A stretch of 64,000 bases of DNA from Planctomycetia bacterium (GCA_016795155.1 JAEUIE010000027.1:36146-100145); one strand, 5' to 3'. Shown: positions 44,056 through 54,196, counted from the stretch's first letter. A program made the numbers and translations. Notes: generated by a model from the sequence alone, not told the origin.

Positions 44056-44484
44056 TCACGAATCTTCAGTGTAGGAAGGCTGTTTCTTATCGTCATGAGA
44101 TTTGAGTTGGAAGGATGCAACAAACTCACCGAACATGCATGCGATCCATACATAAAAGCCTGGGTAGAATTGAGAGAGGTGGACAGTGTCGGGAGGAGTT
44201 ACGCCGAACAGAAAAACCGAACATGCCAATATGGTTGCCAGTAGTCCACATCGAAAGGACCATTTTCTGTTGCCTTGAAAGAGATGATACAACCCCAATA
44301 ACCACACTGGATTGGCCCACCACGCAATCGTCAGCATTGCATATGGAAGCGAAAACAGCATCTCGTATCCATAGTACACAGAGCCTTTTGCTCCAGAGAT
44401 ACCCAATCCAGGCATATAGAAGGCTGGAAGTGCGAGAGAAACGAGATACGCCAGTAAAAGTACTTGAGCGATGCGGCGATTCAT
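44056..44484 (-). CDS. small integral membrane protein
   Basis: The product is 142 aa from Met 44484; four residues longer if the ATG at 44496 is used. It has about four hydrophobic segments (RIAQVLLLAYLVSLALPAFY, YAMLTIAWWANPVWLLGLYHL, CGLLATILACSVFLFG, FYVWIACMFGEFVASF) and a charged cytosolic tail. I do not recognise a family. It stands alone between deoA-type and cysK genes and is transcribed toward the phosphorylase gene. Confidence 0.65.
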   Translation of the reverse strand: MNRRIAQVLLLAYLVSLALPAFYMPGLGISGAKGSVYYGYEMLFSLPYAMLTIAWWANPVWLLGLYHLFQGNRKWSFRCGLLATILACSVFLFGVTPPDTVHLSQFYPGFYVWIACMFGEFVASFQLKSHDDKKQPSYTEDS

Positions 44485-44612
44485 TTTTAACTGCACATGA
44501 AAGAACTAACCCTTAGAGCATCTAAGACCAAGAACCCGTTTACCTCAAGCCATTCTCCCAGGTCGAGGGGAGAAAGCAAAGATCAATTTGTTAGCTACGC
44601 TAAGTCACATCC

Positions 44613-45575
44613 TCAATCCTTCAACCCATCAAACAATGCTGTCGAGAGATACCTTTCACCCAAGCTTGGCAGAATAGTGACAATACGTTTACCATGATAT
44701 TCTGGCCGGGCGGCGACCTGGGCGGCGCCCCAGACGTTGGCGCCGCTGCTGATGCCTGCCATGATGCCTTCTTCGATCATCAGTCGGCGTGACCATTCCA
44801 TCGCTGCTTCGTTGGTGACCTGCAGGGTTTCATCGACGAGGCTCAGGTCGAGGTTTTTGGGTACGAAGTTAGCGCCGATGCCTTGAATCTTGTGCGAACC
44901 GGGTTTCAAGGGTTCACCGTTGCGGGTTTGGGTGATGACTGGGGAGAGCACTGGTTCGACCACGATGCATTTGAAGTTGGGATTGAACTTGCGGATGTAA
45001 CGACCAACGCCAGTGATCGTTCCGCCGGTACCTACGCCACAGACGATGGCATCGATGTTCTTGGCGGTGTCTTCCCAGATTTCGGGTCCGGTAGTGCGTT
45101 CGTGGATGGCAGGGTTGGCCGGGTTATCAAACTGTTGGGGCATCCAGGCGTGCTTTCCGCCGTTATCGACAAGTTCCTGTGCTTTGTTGAGAGCGCCGCG
45201 CATGCCTTCCGCGGCGGGGGTGAGCACGAGGTTCGCGCCCATGGCACGCAGCAGAGCCCGGCGTTCCAGCGACATCGATTCAGGCATCGTCAGCGTCAGC
45301 CTGTAACCCTTGGCTGCACAGACAAAAGCCAGGGCAATGCCGGTGTTGCCACTGGTCGGTTCAATGATATGGGTGTCTTTGGTGAGGATGCCTCGGCGTT
45401 CAGCATCTTCAATCATGGCGACGCCGATGCGATCCTTGACGCTGCTGAGCGGATTGAAGAACTCGCACTTGGCAAAGACCGTGGCATGCTCGGCAGGGAT
45501 CACCCGACGCAGGCGAACCATGGGGGTGTTGGCTATCGTGTGGGTAATGCTGTCAAACGTTTTGCCGAGAGGCAT
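44613..45575 (-). CDS. cysK: cysteine synthase A (O-acetylserine sulfhydrylase)
   Basis: The 320-aa protein has fold-type II PLP features: Lys47 in LSSVKDRIG, the substrate loop EPTSGNTGIAL, and the phosphate loop VCGVGTGGTITG. Length is that of plain CysK, with no CBS domains, unlike the cystathionine beta-synthase at 20146. It makes L-Cys from O-acetyl-Ser and sulfide. It is followed on the same strand by a large spacer; no cysE is nearby. Confidence 0.93.
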   Translation of the reverse strand: MPLGKTFDSITHTIANTPMVRLRRVIPAEHATVFAKCEFFNPLSSVKDRIGVAMIEDAERRGILTKDTHIIEPTSGNTGIALAFVCAAKGYRLTLTMPESMSLERRALLRAMGANLVLTPAAEGMRGALNKAQELVDNGGKHAWMPQQFDNPANPAIHERTTGPEIWEDTAKNIDAIVCGVGTGGTITGVGRYIRKFNPNFKCIVVEPVLSPVITQTRNGEPLKPGSHKIQGIGANFVPKNLDLSLVDETLQVTNEAAMEWSRRLMIEEGIMAGISSGANVWGAAQVAARPEYHGKRIVTILPSLGERYLSTALFDGLKD

Positions 45576-45681
45576 GGCGAATTCCCTTTATTGTAATGCA
45601 AGAGAGGCAGCAGCATTTTAGCAAGATGAATGGTTGGGTGGAAGGAAAACTGTTGAAAGGGCTGACAATAAAAACACCCTT

Positions 45682-45716
45682 ACCGCCGGCCCCTCTCCTA
45701 CCAGCGGAGAGTGGAG
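45682..45716. repeat. degenerate GAGGGG-type element
   Basis: GGCCCCTCTCCTaccaGCGGAGAGTGGAG, a decayed relative of the elements at 13164 and 29582, just beyond the stop of the DUF4175-like gene. Confidence 0.5.
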
Positions 45717-45721
45717 AAATG

Positions 45722-47635
45722 TTATCGCGGCTCAAAAACCTTCCGCTGCTGCTTTTCCACTTGCCTGAGGCGGTTTTCCTGCTGCACGACGTTGACCACC
45801 CAGTCGATGAACTGCGATTCGGAGACAATGGATTTTCTTCTGACGACAGACCGGCCGAGGTTGCGGTCGGGGTCGGCGTGGCGGTCGCGGGCTTCGAGGT
45901 AGTATTCGAGCGTGTCGCCCAGTTTCAGTTGCGGGATGGAACGTGTCTGGAAATCAAAGCGTCCGCCACCCTGCACCCTTCCGAGTTCTCGTTCAGGGTC
46001 AGCAGGCTGCACCGTGTGAAAAGCGATCTGGTCCTTGGGCTGACTTGATGTAATTGCACCGGTCTTGAAATCAAAGGTGCCTTGCTGGCCGGCTTTTGCT
46101 TCGGTCAAAGGCAACTGTTCCCAGGGGCCTTCGTTGATGCGGTAGCGGAACACGACGGAATCGATAGCCAGGTCGTCACGCACCAGGTAGCTGATGCGGA
46201 TGGAGCGACCCAAGGGTACGGGCATGCCATCGAGATCGAGTTCTTCCGCGCCTTCGCTCGGCTGGGAAAAGCGTTCGGGCAACAGGGTGATAACGGGCAC
46301 TTCATCAGGATGAAAGGAAATGGATCGGCGCGGTATCGGCCGGTTGGTTAAGCCATGCTGGTCACTCACCACAATGCGATAAGCAGCAGCCTGCGAGGGA
46401 AGCGCGACTTGTGCCGATGCCGATAAGCCATCCGAGGCAATGGACAGCGGGATGCGGGCAAGAGGCAATAGCGGGCCGGCTGCACTGGGTGTCCAGCCGA
46501 GAGATTGTTCAGCATGAAGTAGAAACGGCACAGCAACCGGGCCGACGGGCAAAGCTAACTGTGCCCCCAGTTCAGGAAGTAATGGCGCCAGCAGTTCAGC
46601 ATATGCCTCGGCAATGGGAGTTGGTGTACTGACCTGGATGCGGGCCACGCTGCCTGGCACCGGTTTCAAATCGCCTTTAGGTTGAGGCAGTTCGTATGGT
46701 GAACCATCAGGCCGCAACCCCACATATCGGGGTAACAGTAGCGATGCTTCCCACGAAGTGAGCACAGGCCGGGGGACGAAGTTGATTTCACCCGATTCAT
46801 GCGAACGGCCATCGTAGAGCCAGGCATCGTGCGTGAACGAAGTGGAAGAAGCAGGAAGCGACGTGGTGAACAACGCACCTTCGTTGGTGACCGTGTGGAA
46901 CCGAAGAGGGTAAGTTTCTTTAGCCTGGCCTTCAGGTCGAATCTCGACGGCGCCTGTCATCTCCTGAGACCAGTTGCCTGTGACGAGGTACGTCAGCGTG
47001 GCTGGTTCGCCACTGGGCTGCAGCGTGGGAGTGATGTTGAGCAGATGCACGCTGCGTGGGATGGGCTGCGCGGAACCCATGAACCGTTGCCAGAGTATCG
47101 CAGTGGTATCAGGCCACTTGAGCCAGAGGACCAGTGGAATCAGCAATGCGGGAAGCTGCAGCGTCCAACTCCATCGCCAGCGCCGTTGGTCAAGCAGCTC
47201 CGTGAAATCAGCATGCTCAGCCATCGTCTCGGCATTTTGCGTTACCTTGGCGATCAGTTCTTTTGACATGCCTGATTGGTTAGCGCCGGGAGCATTCAGT
47301 TGCACTGCGGTAACCAGGTTGTGGCCATAACAAGCATCCTGCGATTCGACCCACAGGGCCAGTTCGTTGCCGGAAAGCCCCTGGTTCCACGGTTTGATCA
47401 GCCATTGCCAGGTGAGCCAGCCCATGGTGCCTGCAACGGTGAAACGCATACCCCAGCGTAGCCAGCCGGGAGTATCCCGCCAAAGATCAATGAGCCAATC
47501 GATGCCGGTAAAGATCAGGAACAGCGACACGGTGATGGCAACAATGCGGGCAATTCCCCAGACCAGGCGCAAACGCCTTTCGTGCTGTGCCAGGCTACCG
47601 AGTTTTTGCAGCAGTATTTCAGGCATGCGTGGCAT
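45722..47635 (-). CDS. large membrane protein, DUF4175-like
   Basis: The ATG at 47635 overlaps the stop of the upstream VWA gene (TAATG) and gives 637 aa; 11 earlier codons are open but unlikely. Two membrane segments at about 25-80 (LVWGIARIVAITVSLFLIFTGI, GMRFTVAGTMGWLTWQWLI) and one at about 150 precede a long extracytoplasmic beta-rich region with Ig-like pieces and a charged C-terminal coil (LDWVVNVVQQENRLRQVEKQQRKVFE). In planctomycetes such proteins follow VWA/MoxR-type clusters. Function unknown; it likely forms a complex with its coupled partner. Confidence 0.7.
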   Translation of the reverse strand: MPRMPEILLQKLGSLAQHERRLRLVWGIARIVAITVSLFLIFTGIDWLIDLWRDTPGWLRWGMRFTVAGTMGWLTWQWLIKPWNQGLSGNELALWVESQDACYGHNLVTAVQLNAPGANQSGMSKELIAKVTQNAETMAEHADFTELLDQRRWRWSWTLQLPALLIPLVLWLKWPDTTAILWQRFMGSAQPIPRSVHLLNITPTLQPSGEPATLTYLVTGNWSQEMTGAVEIRPEGQAKETYPLRFHTVTNEGALFTTSLPASSTSFTHDAWLYDGRSHESGEINFVPRPVLTSWEASLLLPRYVGLRPDGSPYELPQPKGDLKPVPGSVARIQVSTPTPIAEAYAELLAPLLPELGAQLALPVGPVAVPFLLHAEQSLGWTPSAAGPLLPLARIPLSIASDGLSASAQVALPSQAAAYRIVVSDQHGLTNRPIPRRSISFHPDEVPVITLLPERFSQPSEGAEELDLDGMPVPLGRSIRISYLVRDDLAIDSVVFRYRINEGPWEQLPLTEAKAGQQGTFDFKTGAITSSQPKDQIAFHTVQPADPERELGRVQGGGRFDFQTRSIPQLKLGDTLEYYLEARDRHADPDRNLGRSVVRRKSIVSESQFIDWVVNVVQQENRLRQVEKQQRKVFEPR

Positions 47636-50067
47636 TAACTCAGATTGGAGAGTTTGCGGATAATCCATTCACCAGTCAGCAGACAGCCGATCAGCACCAG
47701 CGCCAGGGGGTTCCATAGGACAAAGTCGCGACGATATTGATACATGCCCAGCAAGGGTTTAATACGTTCAGGCAATAGATGCAAATCTTCCTCGCGGGAG
47801 AAGGTGCCTCCACTGCCTTCGCTCAACGATTTCAAGAGGGCAGCATTCATTGGAATAGGCAATCGCTCATCATGCGGAGCGAAGTCGACATGGAAAGGCA
47901 TCTGGCTCGGTTCGGGTGATTCCATGGCAAGCATGAAGCGGCCCGGTTTTTCGTTATTGAGCAGAGCGCGATAGTCGCCTGGCTGGCCGGGGATGGCTTC
48001 CAGATTCAGGTTGGAAACGGGTTCGCCACTCGGCTTGCCAGTACGGTCGAGCGGGATGATACGTGCCGACAGGCGTGCATCTTGAACAGGTTGATATTCC
48101 TGATTGTAGACCCGAGCATAGAGGAAGCCGGGTTTGCCTACATACTGTTCCAGGCGGTCGAAGGAGAACTGCACGCGGCGAGCACCACCCAGCAGCCGAG
48201 GCAACCCGAGTTGATAGACCACCTGGCCCCAGAAGCGAGCGAAGAGTTTTTCCCCGCCATTGGCTCGCCATCGCCAGGTTTCATCGGAGCCGATGTAAAG
48301 CACTTGCCCCCGGCCATAGCGTTGCAGCGCCATCACAGGCCTGCCCCGTTCGCCCATGTTCTTGTCGGGATGTTCCAGCAATGTCACGGTGCCGGGCCTG
48401 ACTTTCAGCACGTTGGCTATCTGATAAAAGCCGGGAAGTTCCTGCCAAAGCTTATGGTTGGCATCCTGCTCATCAGCCAAAGCCATCATCTCATGACGCT
48501 GACCTGCGGAGGTAAGCAAAGGCAGAACGGATTCGGTCTTGCGGGAAAAATCAATGGGCTCAAGCTCTTGCGGCACTTCGACCGGCAACACGTCTTCCAG
48601 CGCAGTTTTCATGTATTTGCCTGGTGAGTGGCGGTGGCCTGCAATCATGACCAGCCCGGCGCCTTCGCGCACCAGGTCGCGCAGCCAGGTCAGCTTTTCG
48701 ATTCCCCAGACTTCAGGGTTCACATCGCCCAGAATGACCAGATCGTACTGGAACAGATCAGCTCGTGAAGCGGGAAGCTGCGCTTCGAACGGAGTTTTCT
48801 GCATGCCTGCCGGGTCGTTGCCGGTGAAGTGAAAATGTGCTTCGACCCGTCGATCGCGCAGCAGCGTGGACATGAGAAACTTGGTTTCAAAGCGGGGTGA
48901 CTGATCAATCAGCAACACTTTGACCTGTCGATCAATGACCCGCACCCGCTGGTTCCATTCGATGGTGGAAAGCGGCGAATCTTCGAGTGCCGGGCCAGTG
49001 ACCTGCACACGCAGATCAACCGGGCCATCGGTCGTCAGGTTCTTTGGCACCACGAGCGGAATGGTTTCCTGCAGTTGCTCGCCGTTGCGGCCTGCCAAAT
49101 CTTTCCGGGCAACGATGATGTCATTCAGTGAAATCGTCATGGTCATCGGCAACGCTTTCAGCCCCTGCGCACGCCAGGTGATATGCGCCTGCACGGTGTC
49201 TTCGAGAAACATGGCTTCAGGCACCGTGACCGATTTGATCTGCAGGTGCGACCAGTCGGTCGAGCCGATGCCTACGGTGTGAATGGGTATGCTGAACTCT
49301 TTCGCCCGCTTGACCGATTGTTCAGGCGCGATAGCACTCCCCTGTTCCAGGCCATCGGTCATCACCACGATGGCAGCAGGCAGATCAGCTTCGATCTCAG
49401 CAGAGAGCAACTGATACAGTGCATCGCCCAGCGTCGATGCGGTTTCGGTGGCAGTGAAACCTTCGATGGAAACCTGTCCTCCTGCCTGCACGTTGATCTG
49501 CGAGCCGTTGAGCGACTGGCCGAAGAGCATGATCCGCACCGGGCTGTGCTTTTCCATCTTCTTGACAAGTTGCAATTGCGGATGAGCCAGAAGCAGACGA
49601 ACCAGATCGGCCCGGGAAAGCTGATCGGGTGTGCCTTGCGGTACCTGGCTCATGGAACTGGAAGGATTAATGCTGGTATCAGGCGGGACAAGTTGAGCAG
49701 CTAGGGCCAGCCGTAATTTGTCAGCAGCCTGCGAGCGGGGATCAATCAGTGCCATGCTCAGACTATTATCGAGCAGAAGGACAACAGGCCGTGGCTGTTG
49801 TGACTGCAACGTTGCTTCGAGAGTAGGCCTGCAGATGAGGAGCAGGATGAGAGAGAAGACGCCCAGGCGAAGTAGAACGAGTAGAGTGCGTTGCCAGCGG
49901 GCGAGTTTTTCCTGCCGATAGAACCAGAAGGACAGGCCAGCCATGAGCAAAATGGCGGGAACCCAGACCCACCAGGGTGGAATGGCTCGCAGGCTCCACG
50001 CATACTCCAGCAGGCGCGTACCAGCAGCGCCCGGTTCATTGATCAGCCATGACGCCAGTCCATCCAA
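47635..50067 (-). CDS. membrane protein with von Willebrand A domain and glutamine-amidotransferase-like domain
   Basis: The 810-aa protein has two N-terminal membrane segments (about 33-55, 62-82), a VWA domain (about 93-290) with the MIDAS motif DNSLSM and a later TDG (VVMTDGLEQG), a beta-rich region, then an amidotransferase-like Rossmann region (about 395-600: VKVLLIDQSPRFETKF, YDLVILGDVNPE, GAGLVMIAGHRH) without a visible catalytic Cys. It ends in a third membrane segment (PLALVLIGCLLTG). MIDAS binding of Mg2+ is predicted. Coupled by TAATG overlap to the DUF4175-like gene. Homologous clusters often include MoxR ATPase and DUF58 genes, absent here. Confidence 0.8.
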   Translation of the reverse strand: MDGLASWLINEPGAAGTRLLEYAWSLRAIPPWWVWVPAILLMAGLSFWFYRQEKLARWQRTLLVLLRLGVFSLILLLICRPTLEATLQSQQPRPVVLLLDNSLSMALIDPRSQAADKLRLALAAQLVPPDTSINPSSSMSQVPQGTPDQLSRADLVRLLLAHPQLQLVKKMEKHSPVRIMLFGQSLNGSQINVQAGGQVSIEGFTATETASTLGDALYQLLSAEIEADLPAAIVVMTDGLEQGSAIAPEQSVKRAKEFSIPIHTVGIGSTDWSHLQIKSVTVPEAMFLEDTVQAHITWRAQGLKALPMTMTISLNDIIVARKDLAGRNGEQLQETIPLVVPKNLTTDGPVDLRVQVTGPALEDSPLSTIEWNQRVRVIDRQVKVLLIDQSPRFETKFLMSTLLRDRRVEAHFHFTGNDPAGMQKTPFEAQLPASRADLFQYDLVILGDVNPEVWGIEKLTWLRDLVREGAGLVMIAGHRHSPGKYMKTALEDVLPVEVPQELEPIDFSRKTESVLPLLTSAGQRHEMMALADEQDANHKLWQELPGFYQIANVLKVRPGTVTLLEHPDKNMGERGRPVMALQRYGRGQVLYIGSDETWRWRANGGEKLFARFWGQVVYQLGLPRLLGGARRVQFSFDRLEQYVGKPGFLYARVYNQEYQPVQDARLSARIIPLDRTGKPSGEPVSNLNLEAIPGQPGDYRALLNNEKPGRFMLAMESPEPSQMPFHVDFAPHDERLPIPMNAALLKSLSEGSGGTFSREEDLHLLPERIKPLLGMYQYRRDFVLWNPLALVLIGCLLTGEWIIRKLSNLS

Positions 50068-50707
50068 GCGAAGGCCCCTTGCAATATCAACTCATACTAC
50101 TGTCATAGCATCGCGGGAGCATGAAGCCATGAGGTTTGCGTGCTCTTCAGAAACTTCTCACGTACCTCCTCTTGACAGGGCGGGTGACCAGGTGCCAGTT
50201 GAGAAACCGGTAGGTGTGGCAGGGTCATGCATGTAATCATGCATGACCCTGCAGAACTACTGAGTTTTACATATCCAGCAGGGTCATCCGGAGTACCGAA
50301 TAACCCTGCCACAACTTTGCATGAAGAGTGTAGTGATTGACACTGATATGTCGCTGATTCAACCCCCACCCGGCCTCCCCTTGGCAAGGGGAGGAGAAAT
50401 ACAGGGTAGGCAAACGGTGCCAGTCTGGAAGTTGAGTTTTGCAAAGTGAGCTGCCTGTTAATTGCGTTGACATGGGTATGACACCTATTCAACTAAGACT
50501 GCGAACAACTGCTGCAATCGCTACAGCAATCGTCCCTCGACCGGGAAAAGATTAAACTCGCTGCCATCAGTGTCAAGAATCGCAAAGTATGAAAGAGAGT
50601 CCACCGATGCTTAACTATGTCAGTCTATCGTCAATGTGACATGTAAGTGTCACTACGCACCAGTTGACGAGAGCACCGCGAGCCGACATCCGAGTGGAGG
50701 GAGTGAA
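50068..50707. other. 640-base spacer with a repeat and the promoter of the coiled-coil gene
   Basis: It holds copy B of the 98-bp element (50216-50312), a Gly-rich hairpin CTCCCCTTggCAAGGGGAG near 50378-50396, and the A/T-rich run before the coiled-coil gene. No other gene is credible. Confidence 0.5.
50216..50312. repeat. 98-bp element with terminal inverted repeats, copy B
   Basis: It has the same order of parts as copy A (GTGGCAGGGTCAT..., ATGCATGTAATCATGCAT, CCGGAGTACCG, ...ATAACCCTGCCAC). The middle, between the two internal hairpins, differs. It lies between the divergent VWA and coiled-coil genes. Confidence 0.85.
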
Positions 50708-51286
50708 ATGCCAGGGGCCAAGTGGGGTTGGGTTGCCTTCATCGGGGCAATCAGCGTGCTTTTTGCCGCCAGCCAGCAGGACCAGTCTTCCAGTATCAAA
50801 GTGACGCAACTATTAAGGCAGGAACTGAAATCCACCATGACGGAGCGGGATCAGTTGCAAGGCACTCTGAGCCAATCACAGGAACAGGTATCCCTGCTGA
50901 CCGAATGGTCGCAGCAGCAGGAATTGCAGCTATCGTTCAATCAGCGCGATCTGAAACGGGCTCAACAGGAAATAGAAAAGCTGCGTAAGGAAGTTTCCAG
51001 CATCAGCCAGGATCGCAATCAGCTTCAGCAGTCGCTGGCAGCCTTGCACCTGGAACGAAGCCAGACCCGCCGGAGCATTGATCAGCTCAAGCAGGGGCTG
51101 CATCAACTGCTACAGCAGACGGAAGGTGTTGCAGCCTCGCTGTCAGGCCCGCCTGCAGGTTATGCACAAATTCTATTTGAAGAAGAACAGCCCAGGCCTT
51201 TATCTCTGCAGGCACAGGCAATGCCCATCAAGCCCGTGCAGTCCTGGGTTCAGTATGCCGATGAGCCGTTGAATGAAAAGCAGTAG
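50708..51286 (+). CDS. coiled-coil membrane-anchored protein of unknown function
   Basis: The ATG at 50708 follows GGAGGGAG and gives 192 aa. A single N-terminal membrane segment (about 6-20) is followed by a long heptad-rich coiled coil (about 28-135: LQGTLSQSQEQVSLLTEW, RAQQEIEKLRKEV). A conserved-looking tail follows (GYAQILFEEEQPRPL...YADEPLNEKQ). A decayed duplicate of the tail occurs at 54197-54366, so the gene once had a sister copy. Neighbours do not suggest a function. Confidence 0.7.
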   Translation: MPGAKWGWVAFIGAISVLFAASQQDQSSSIKVTQLLRQELKSTMTERDQLQGTLSQSQEQVSLLTEWSQQQELQLSFNQRDLKRAQQEIEKLRKEVSSISQDRNQLQQSLAALHLERSQTRRSIDQLKQGLHQLLQQTEGVAASLSGPPAGYAQILFEEEQPRPLSLQAQAMPIKPVQSWVQYADEPLNEKQ

Positions 51287-51389
51287 AATACTGTGCTACT
51301 GCTTTCGGTATTCCGCAAGCAGTGCTGGTTGTGCAATGTATCGCATGACCCAGTACTGCTTAACGAGTAGGTGAGGCAGTGCTACGACT

Positions 51390-52493
51390 CTAGCGCTGGC
51401 GATAATCCGTGTCGATGATCAGTCGGTCGACAGCTACATCTTCCCAGGAGTAAAGTTTAAAGCGCTGACCGTCTGGCCTTTTAGTGCCGTCCTGAATCAC
51501 GAGCAAACCCTTGGGAAACAGAGGACCAAGAGGACGGTTGGTGACCTCCAGCCCATCGGTTTCCGATACCTTGCCGAGTTTGCCTGCTGCAGGATCAATG
51601 GTGCCGATAAAGGAATTGTTGGGGCCACGATCGTAGATTTTGAAGGTATTGTTCCCCTGGCTCGATAAGATCACGTATCCTTTACCTCCGGCCGCATAAT
51701 AGATCGTGACACCTTCACAATCGGCAGTAAGCCCGTGCTCACCGACTTTGGCAATAAGTCGACCTTCGTTCCCGCCATCTTCCTCTGCTGAGAAACGCCA
51801 GAGACCAACGTCTTCTTCAGAGACATAGAGGGCACCTGTTTCCTGGTCGGCCACACACCCTTCGGCCTGCGATGATACCTGGAAGGTGCGAACCCTGTTC
51901 CCACGCACCTTGCCATCGCCGGTATCCTCGAGCACATATTGTTCATACTTTCCGTTTTTGTGATTTACGAAGAAGTAATGCTTGCCGGTCTTGCGGCTGA
52001 AATAGGTACAGGAGCCATAGCCAACATCACCATCAAATACCTTGATTCCCTCGGGTCCGGTGATTTCCTCCAGGGTCCGGGCAGTCGGGTTGATCTTCCA
52101 GACTCGAACACAGGGATTCGTCTTGTCGCGACAGACGCTGATAGCCAGATCGGTAGGTTTCTGGCGCAGAGGGAACCCATAAATGATATCGACGTTGTTT
52201 GGATGTGTGGTGGGACTTGCCACCCCAAGCTGGCGTCCATCCAGTTGGAAGAGATGCATCCCGCCCTTCTTATTGGTGCCAAGAATAAGGCTTAATGCCG
52301 GGTCGCTGGGATGTATCCAGATAGCGGGATCATCAAAGCTGTCTTCTGTAGTACCCGACGACACCGTTTCGAATTTTGGTTCTGGCCGGAGCAGTACACC
52401 CTGGCGATCGGCAGCTGGGTTTGAGTCTTGTGGAAAGAGTAAACCTGCAGAGCAAGTCGCAACTGCCATCAGAAATATGAACATTCGAAGCAT
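51390..52493 (-). CDS. exported beta-propeller phytase
   Basis: The 367-aa protein has a signal peptide (to about residue 22). It shows the beta-propeller phytase (BPP) opening 'DDPAIWIHPSDPALSLILGTNKKGG' in shortened form: DDPAIWIHPSDP, LGTNKKGGM, then NVDIIYGF, DGDVGYGSCTY, AEGCVADQETGALYVSEEDVGLW and CEGVTIY. The Asp/Glu residues that bind calcium in this family are present. It should release phosphate stepwise from phytate outside the cell. It lies tail to tail with the coiled-coil gene. Confidence 0.9.
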   Translation of the reverse strand: MLRMFIFLMAVATCSAGLLFPQDSNPAADRQGVLLRPEPKFETVSSGTTEDSFDDPAIWIHPSDPALSLILGTNKKGGMHLFQLDGRQLGVASPTTHPNNVDIIYGFPLRQKPTDLAISVCRDKTNPCVRVWKINPTARTLEEITGPEGIKVFDGDVGYGSCTYFSRKTGKHYFFVNHKNGKYEQYVLEDTGDGKVRGNRVRTFQVSSQAEGCVADQETGALYVSEEDVGLWRFSAEEDGGNEGRLIAKVGEHGLTADCEGVTIYYAAGGKGYVILSSQGNNTFKIYDRGPNNSFIGTIDPAAGKLGKVSETDGLEVTNRPLGPLFPKGLLVIQDGTKRPDGQRFKLYSWEDVAVDRLIIDTDYRQR

Positions 52494-52665
52494 AAGAGTG
52501 AGCCATCCTGGTAAAAGACATCGGCCCGCACAAACGCGGGCCGGAAAGAAATTACAGCATTATCCACTTTTGATGAGTCTGGCAGGTATCATTAATCACG
52601 TCCGTCAGTCTTGATGATTACGTCAGGTCATCGCCAGAGATGTACGGGTATTCTTCACCCGGTGA

Positions 52666-53739
52666 CTAGTCATCCAGGAAATTTACTTCACCGCCGCGAG
52701 CTGTGCACAGAGCAGCAAACGCCCGGGCAGAAATCGTTTCCTTGATAAAGCGAATCGAGCCATCGCCCATACATACATTGACACCACCTGGGTGGAAGCT
52801 GTAGGGTTCGCTATCATTGTTGCAGTTGATAATGGCGTTGGCCGTCGTGCGTGGTGCACTTCCGCCATTCACGTTGCCAGTGTTACTGTTGCATCCATCC
52901 ACACTCATAACACCACCATCGGGACTGGCCCAGCCGAGCTGGTCTGTGAGCGCAGGTGCCTGATCAACTCGAGGTGAATTTCCTACCCTGCGCCAGTTAT
53001 TAGGTCTGCCAGCATCTTCAACGAACAGGATGGTGTTCGACAATCCATCAAAAACCGACATGATTGGTGTGTTGATAGTTTGCTTCATCGGGCCACCCAG
53101 AGAAGCTTCGCTATCAGCAGTGATTCCAGGTGGATCAATGATTGGGCTGCCTGCACTATCCGCAATGGTCAAGCCATTTGCACGGTAAAAGCGATATCGC
53201 ACCTGGCGAATGGCTGCATAGTCGCCAGGACCAAAAAAATCGCTTGGAATCGATGCCGAGCCTGGCCCGGGGCTGAAGGTCGTGGTGAAGGCGGTATTCG
53301 CTGCTCTTTCGGAAGGGGAAGTGGGGCAGATGAAGACCTTGAATTTAGCCTTCGCAACATCCAGGTTGGACAGTCCGCCTAGATTGGGGGTGGCGTCGCT
53401 CCACCGTTTGTTCGGGTCGTACTGCTTGGCAACGTTATCCTGCTCGATGTACGGCAACACCAGGTGTGTCCAACAGCGGTGCTTGTCGTCAATCTTTGGA
53501 CCTGCTGGAGCAAAACCTCTGGCTGGAGGCAGCTGGCTGCTGTAGTCACCTGCGTAATTGTGCATCGCGATGCCAAATTGTCGCATGTTACTTTGGCAAA
53601 TCATCTTGTTGGCTGCCTCACGTACTTTTTGAATGGCGGGCAGCAACATGGCCATCAAAAGGGAAATGATCGCAATCACTACCAGCAATTCAATCAGGGA
53701 GAACCCTGCTCGACGTCTTGATGGGAAACAAGTGTTCAT
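52666..53739 (-). CDS. DUF1559 protein with type IV pilin-like leader
   Basis: The 357-aa protein begins with a prepilin leader (RRAGFSLIELLVVIAIISLLMAM, cleaved after the Gly before Phe) and a membrane helix. The middle matches the DUF1559/SBP_bac_10 family (HNYAGDYSSQLPPARG, WTHLVLPYIEQDN). The C-terminus carries the H-x9-DG-type motif (FHPGGVNVCMGDGSIRFI). These proteins are very numerous in planctomycetes and are thought to be pseudopilins at the cell surface. Monocistronic. Confidence 0.9.
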   Translation of the reverse strand: MNTCFPSRRRAGFSLIELLVVIAIISLLMAMLLPAIQKVREAANKMICQSNMRQFGIAMHNYAGDYSSQLPPARGFAPAGPKIDDKHRCWTHLVLPYIEQDNVAKQYDPNKRWSDATPNLGGLSNLDVAKAKFKVFICPTSPSERAANTAFTTTFSPGPGSASIPSDFFGPGDYAAIRQVRYRFYRANGLTIADSAGSPIIDPPGITADSEASLGGPMKQTINTPIMSVFDGLSNTILFVEDAGRPNNWRRVGNSPRVDQAPALTDQLGWASPDGGVMSVDGCNSNTGNVNGGSAPRTTANAIINCNNDSEPYSFHPGGVNVCMGDGSIRFIKETISARAFAALCTARGGEVNFLDD

Positions 53740-54196
53740 CCTAAGCCTCCAGCAGATTCGTCAAAAAGAAAAGGAGTTGTTTGGCAGTTGCCAAACACGG
53801 AGTTGATGCTAGTCAAGCAAACTCAGCCATACTCAGTGTGCCGATCCATAGCAGCAATTGGACCACTCAGCTTCGATCGCTGCCGGTCAAAAACTATTGA
53901 TGCTTAACGGCAACGAGATTCTAGGACTACTGCTGTCATGCAACCGAGAAGTGTCAGTAAAGGTTTTGTGTAGAGTTGATGTAGACTGCAGGCAGTGAGG
54001 ATACCGCGGTTTGCGTCTAGGCACGCTAGCTTTTTGTTGGGCAGAAGTTGAGAAAAGGTGGGTGTACTGCTGCTGAGCGACGGTGCCTCCGAAACACGAT
54101 ATTCGATAACCGTTGGGTGTGTCACAGCGTAGAGTTGCGAGGCACGTGTGCTCTCGCAACATATTAGACAGACGCACCAACGTCGCGGGATCTGTT
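53740..54196. other. gene-free stretch before the decayed duplicate
   Basis: No credible gene is seen. A hairpin GTTGCGAG / CTCTCGCAAC lies at about 54134-54160, and a GCGGTTTGCG...GCTAGC segment near 54005 recalls the hairpin at 34274. Confidence 0.4.
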
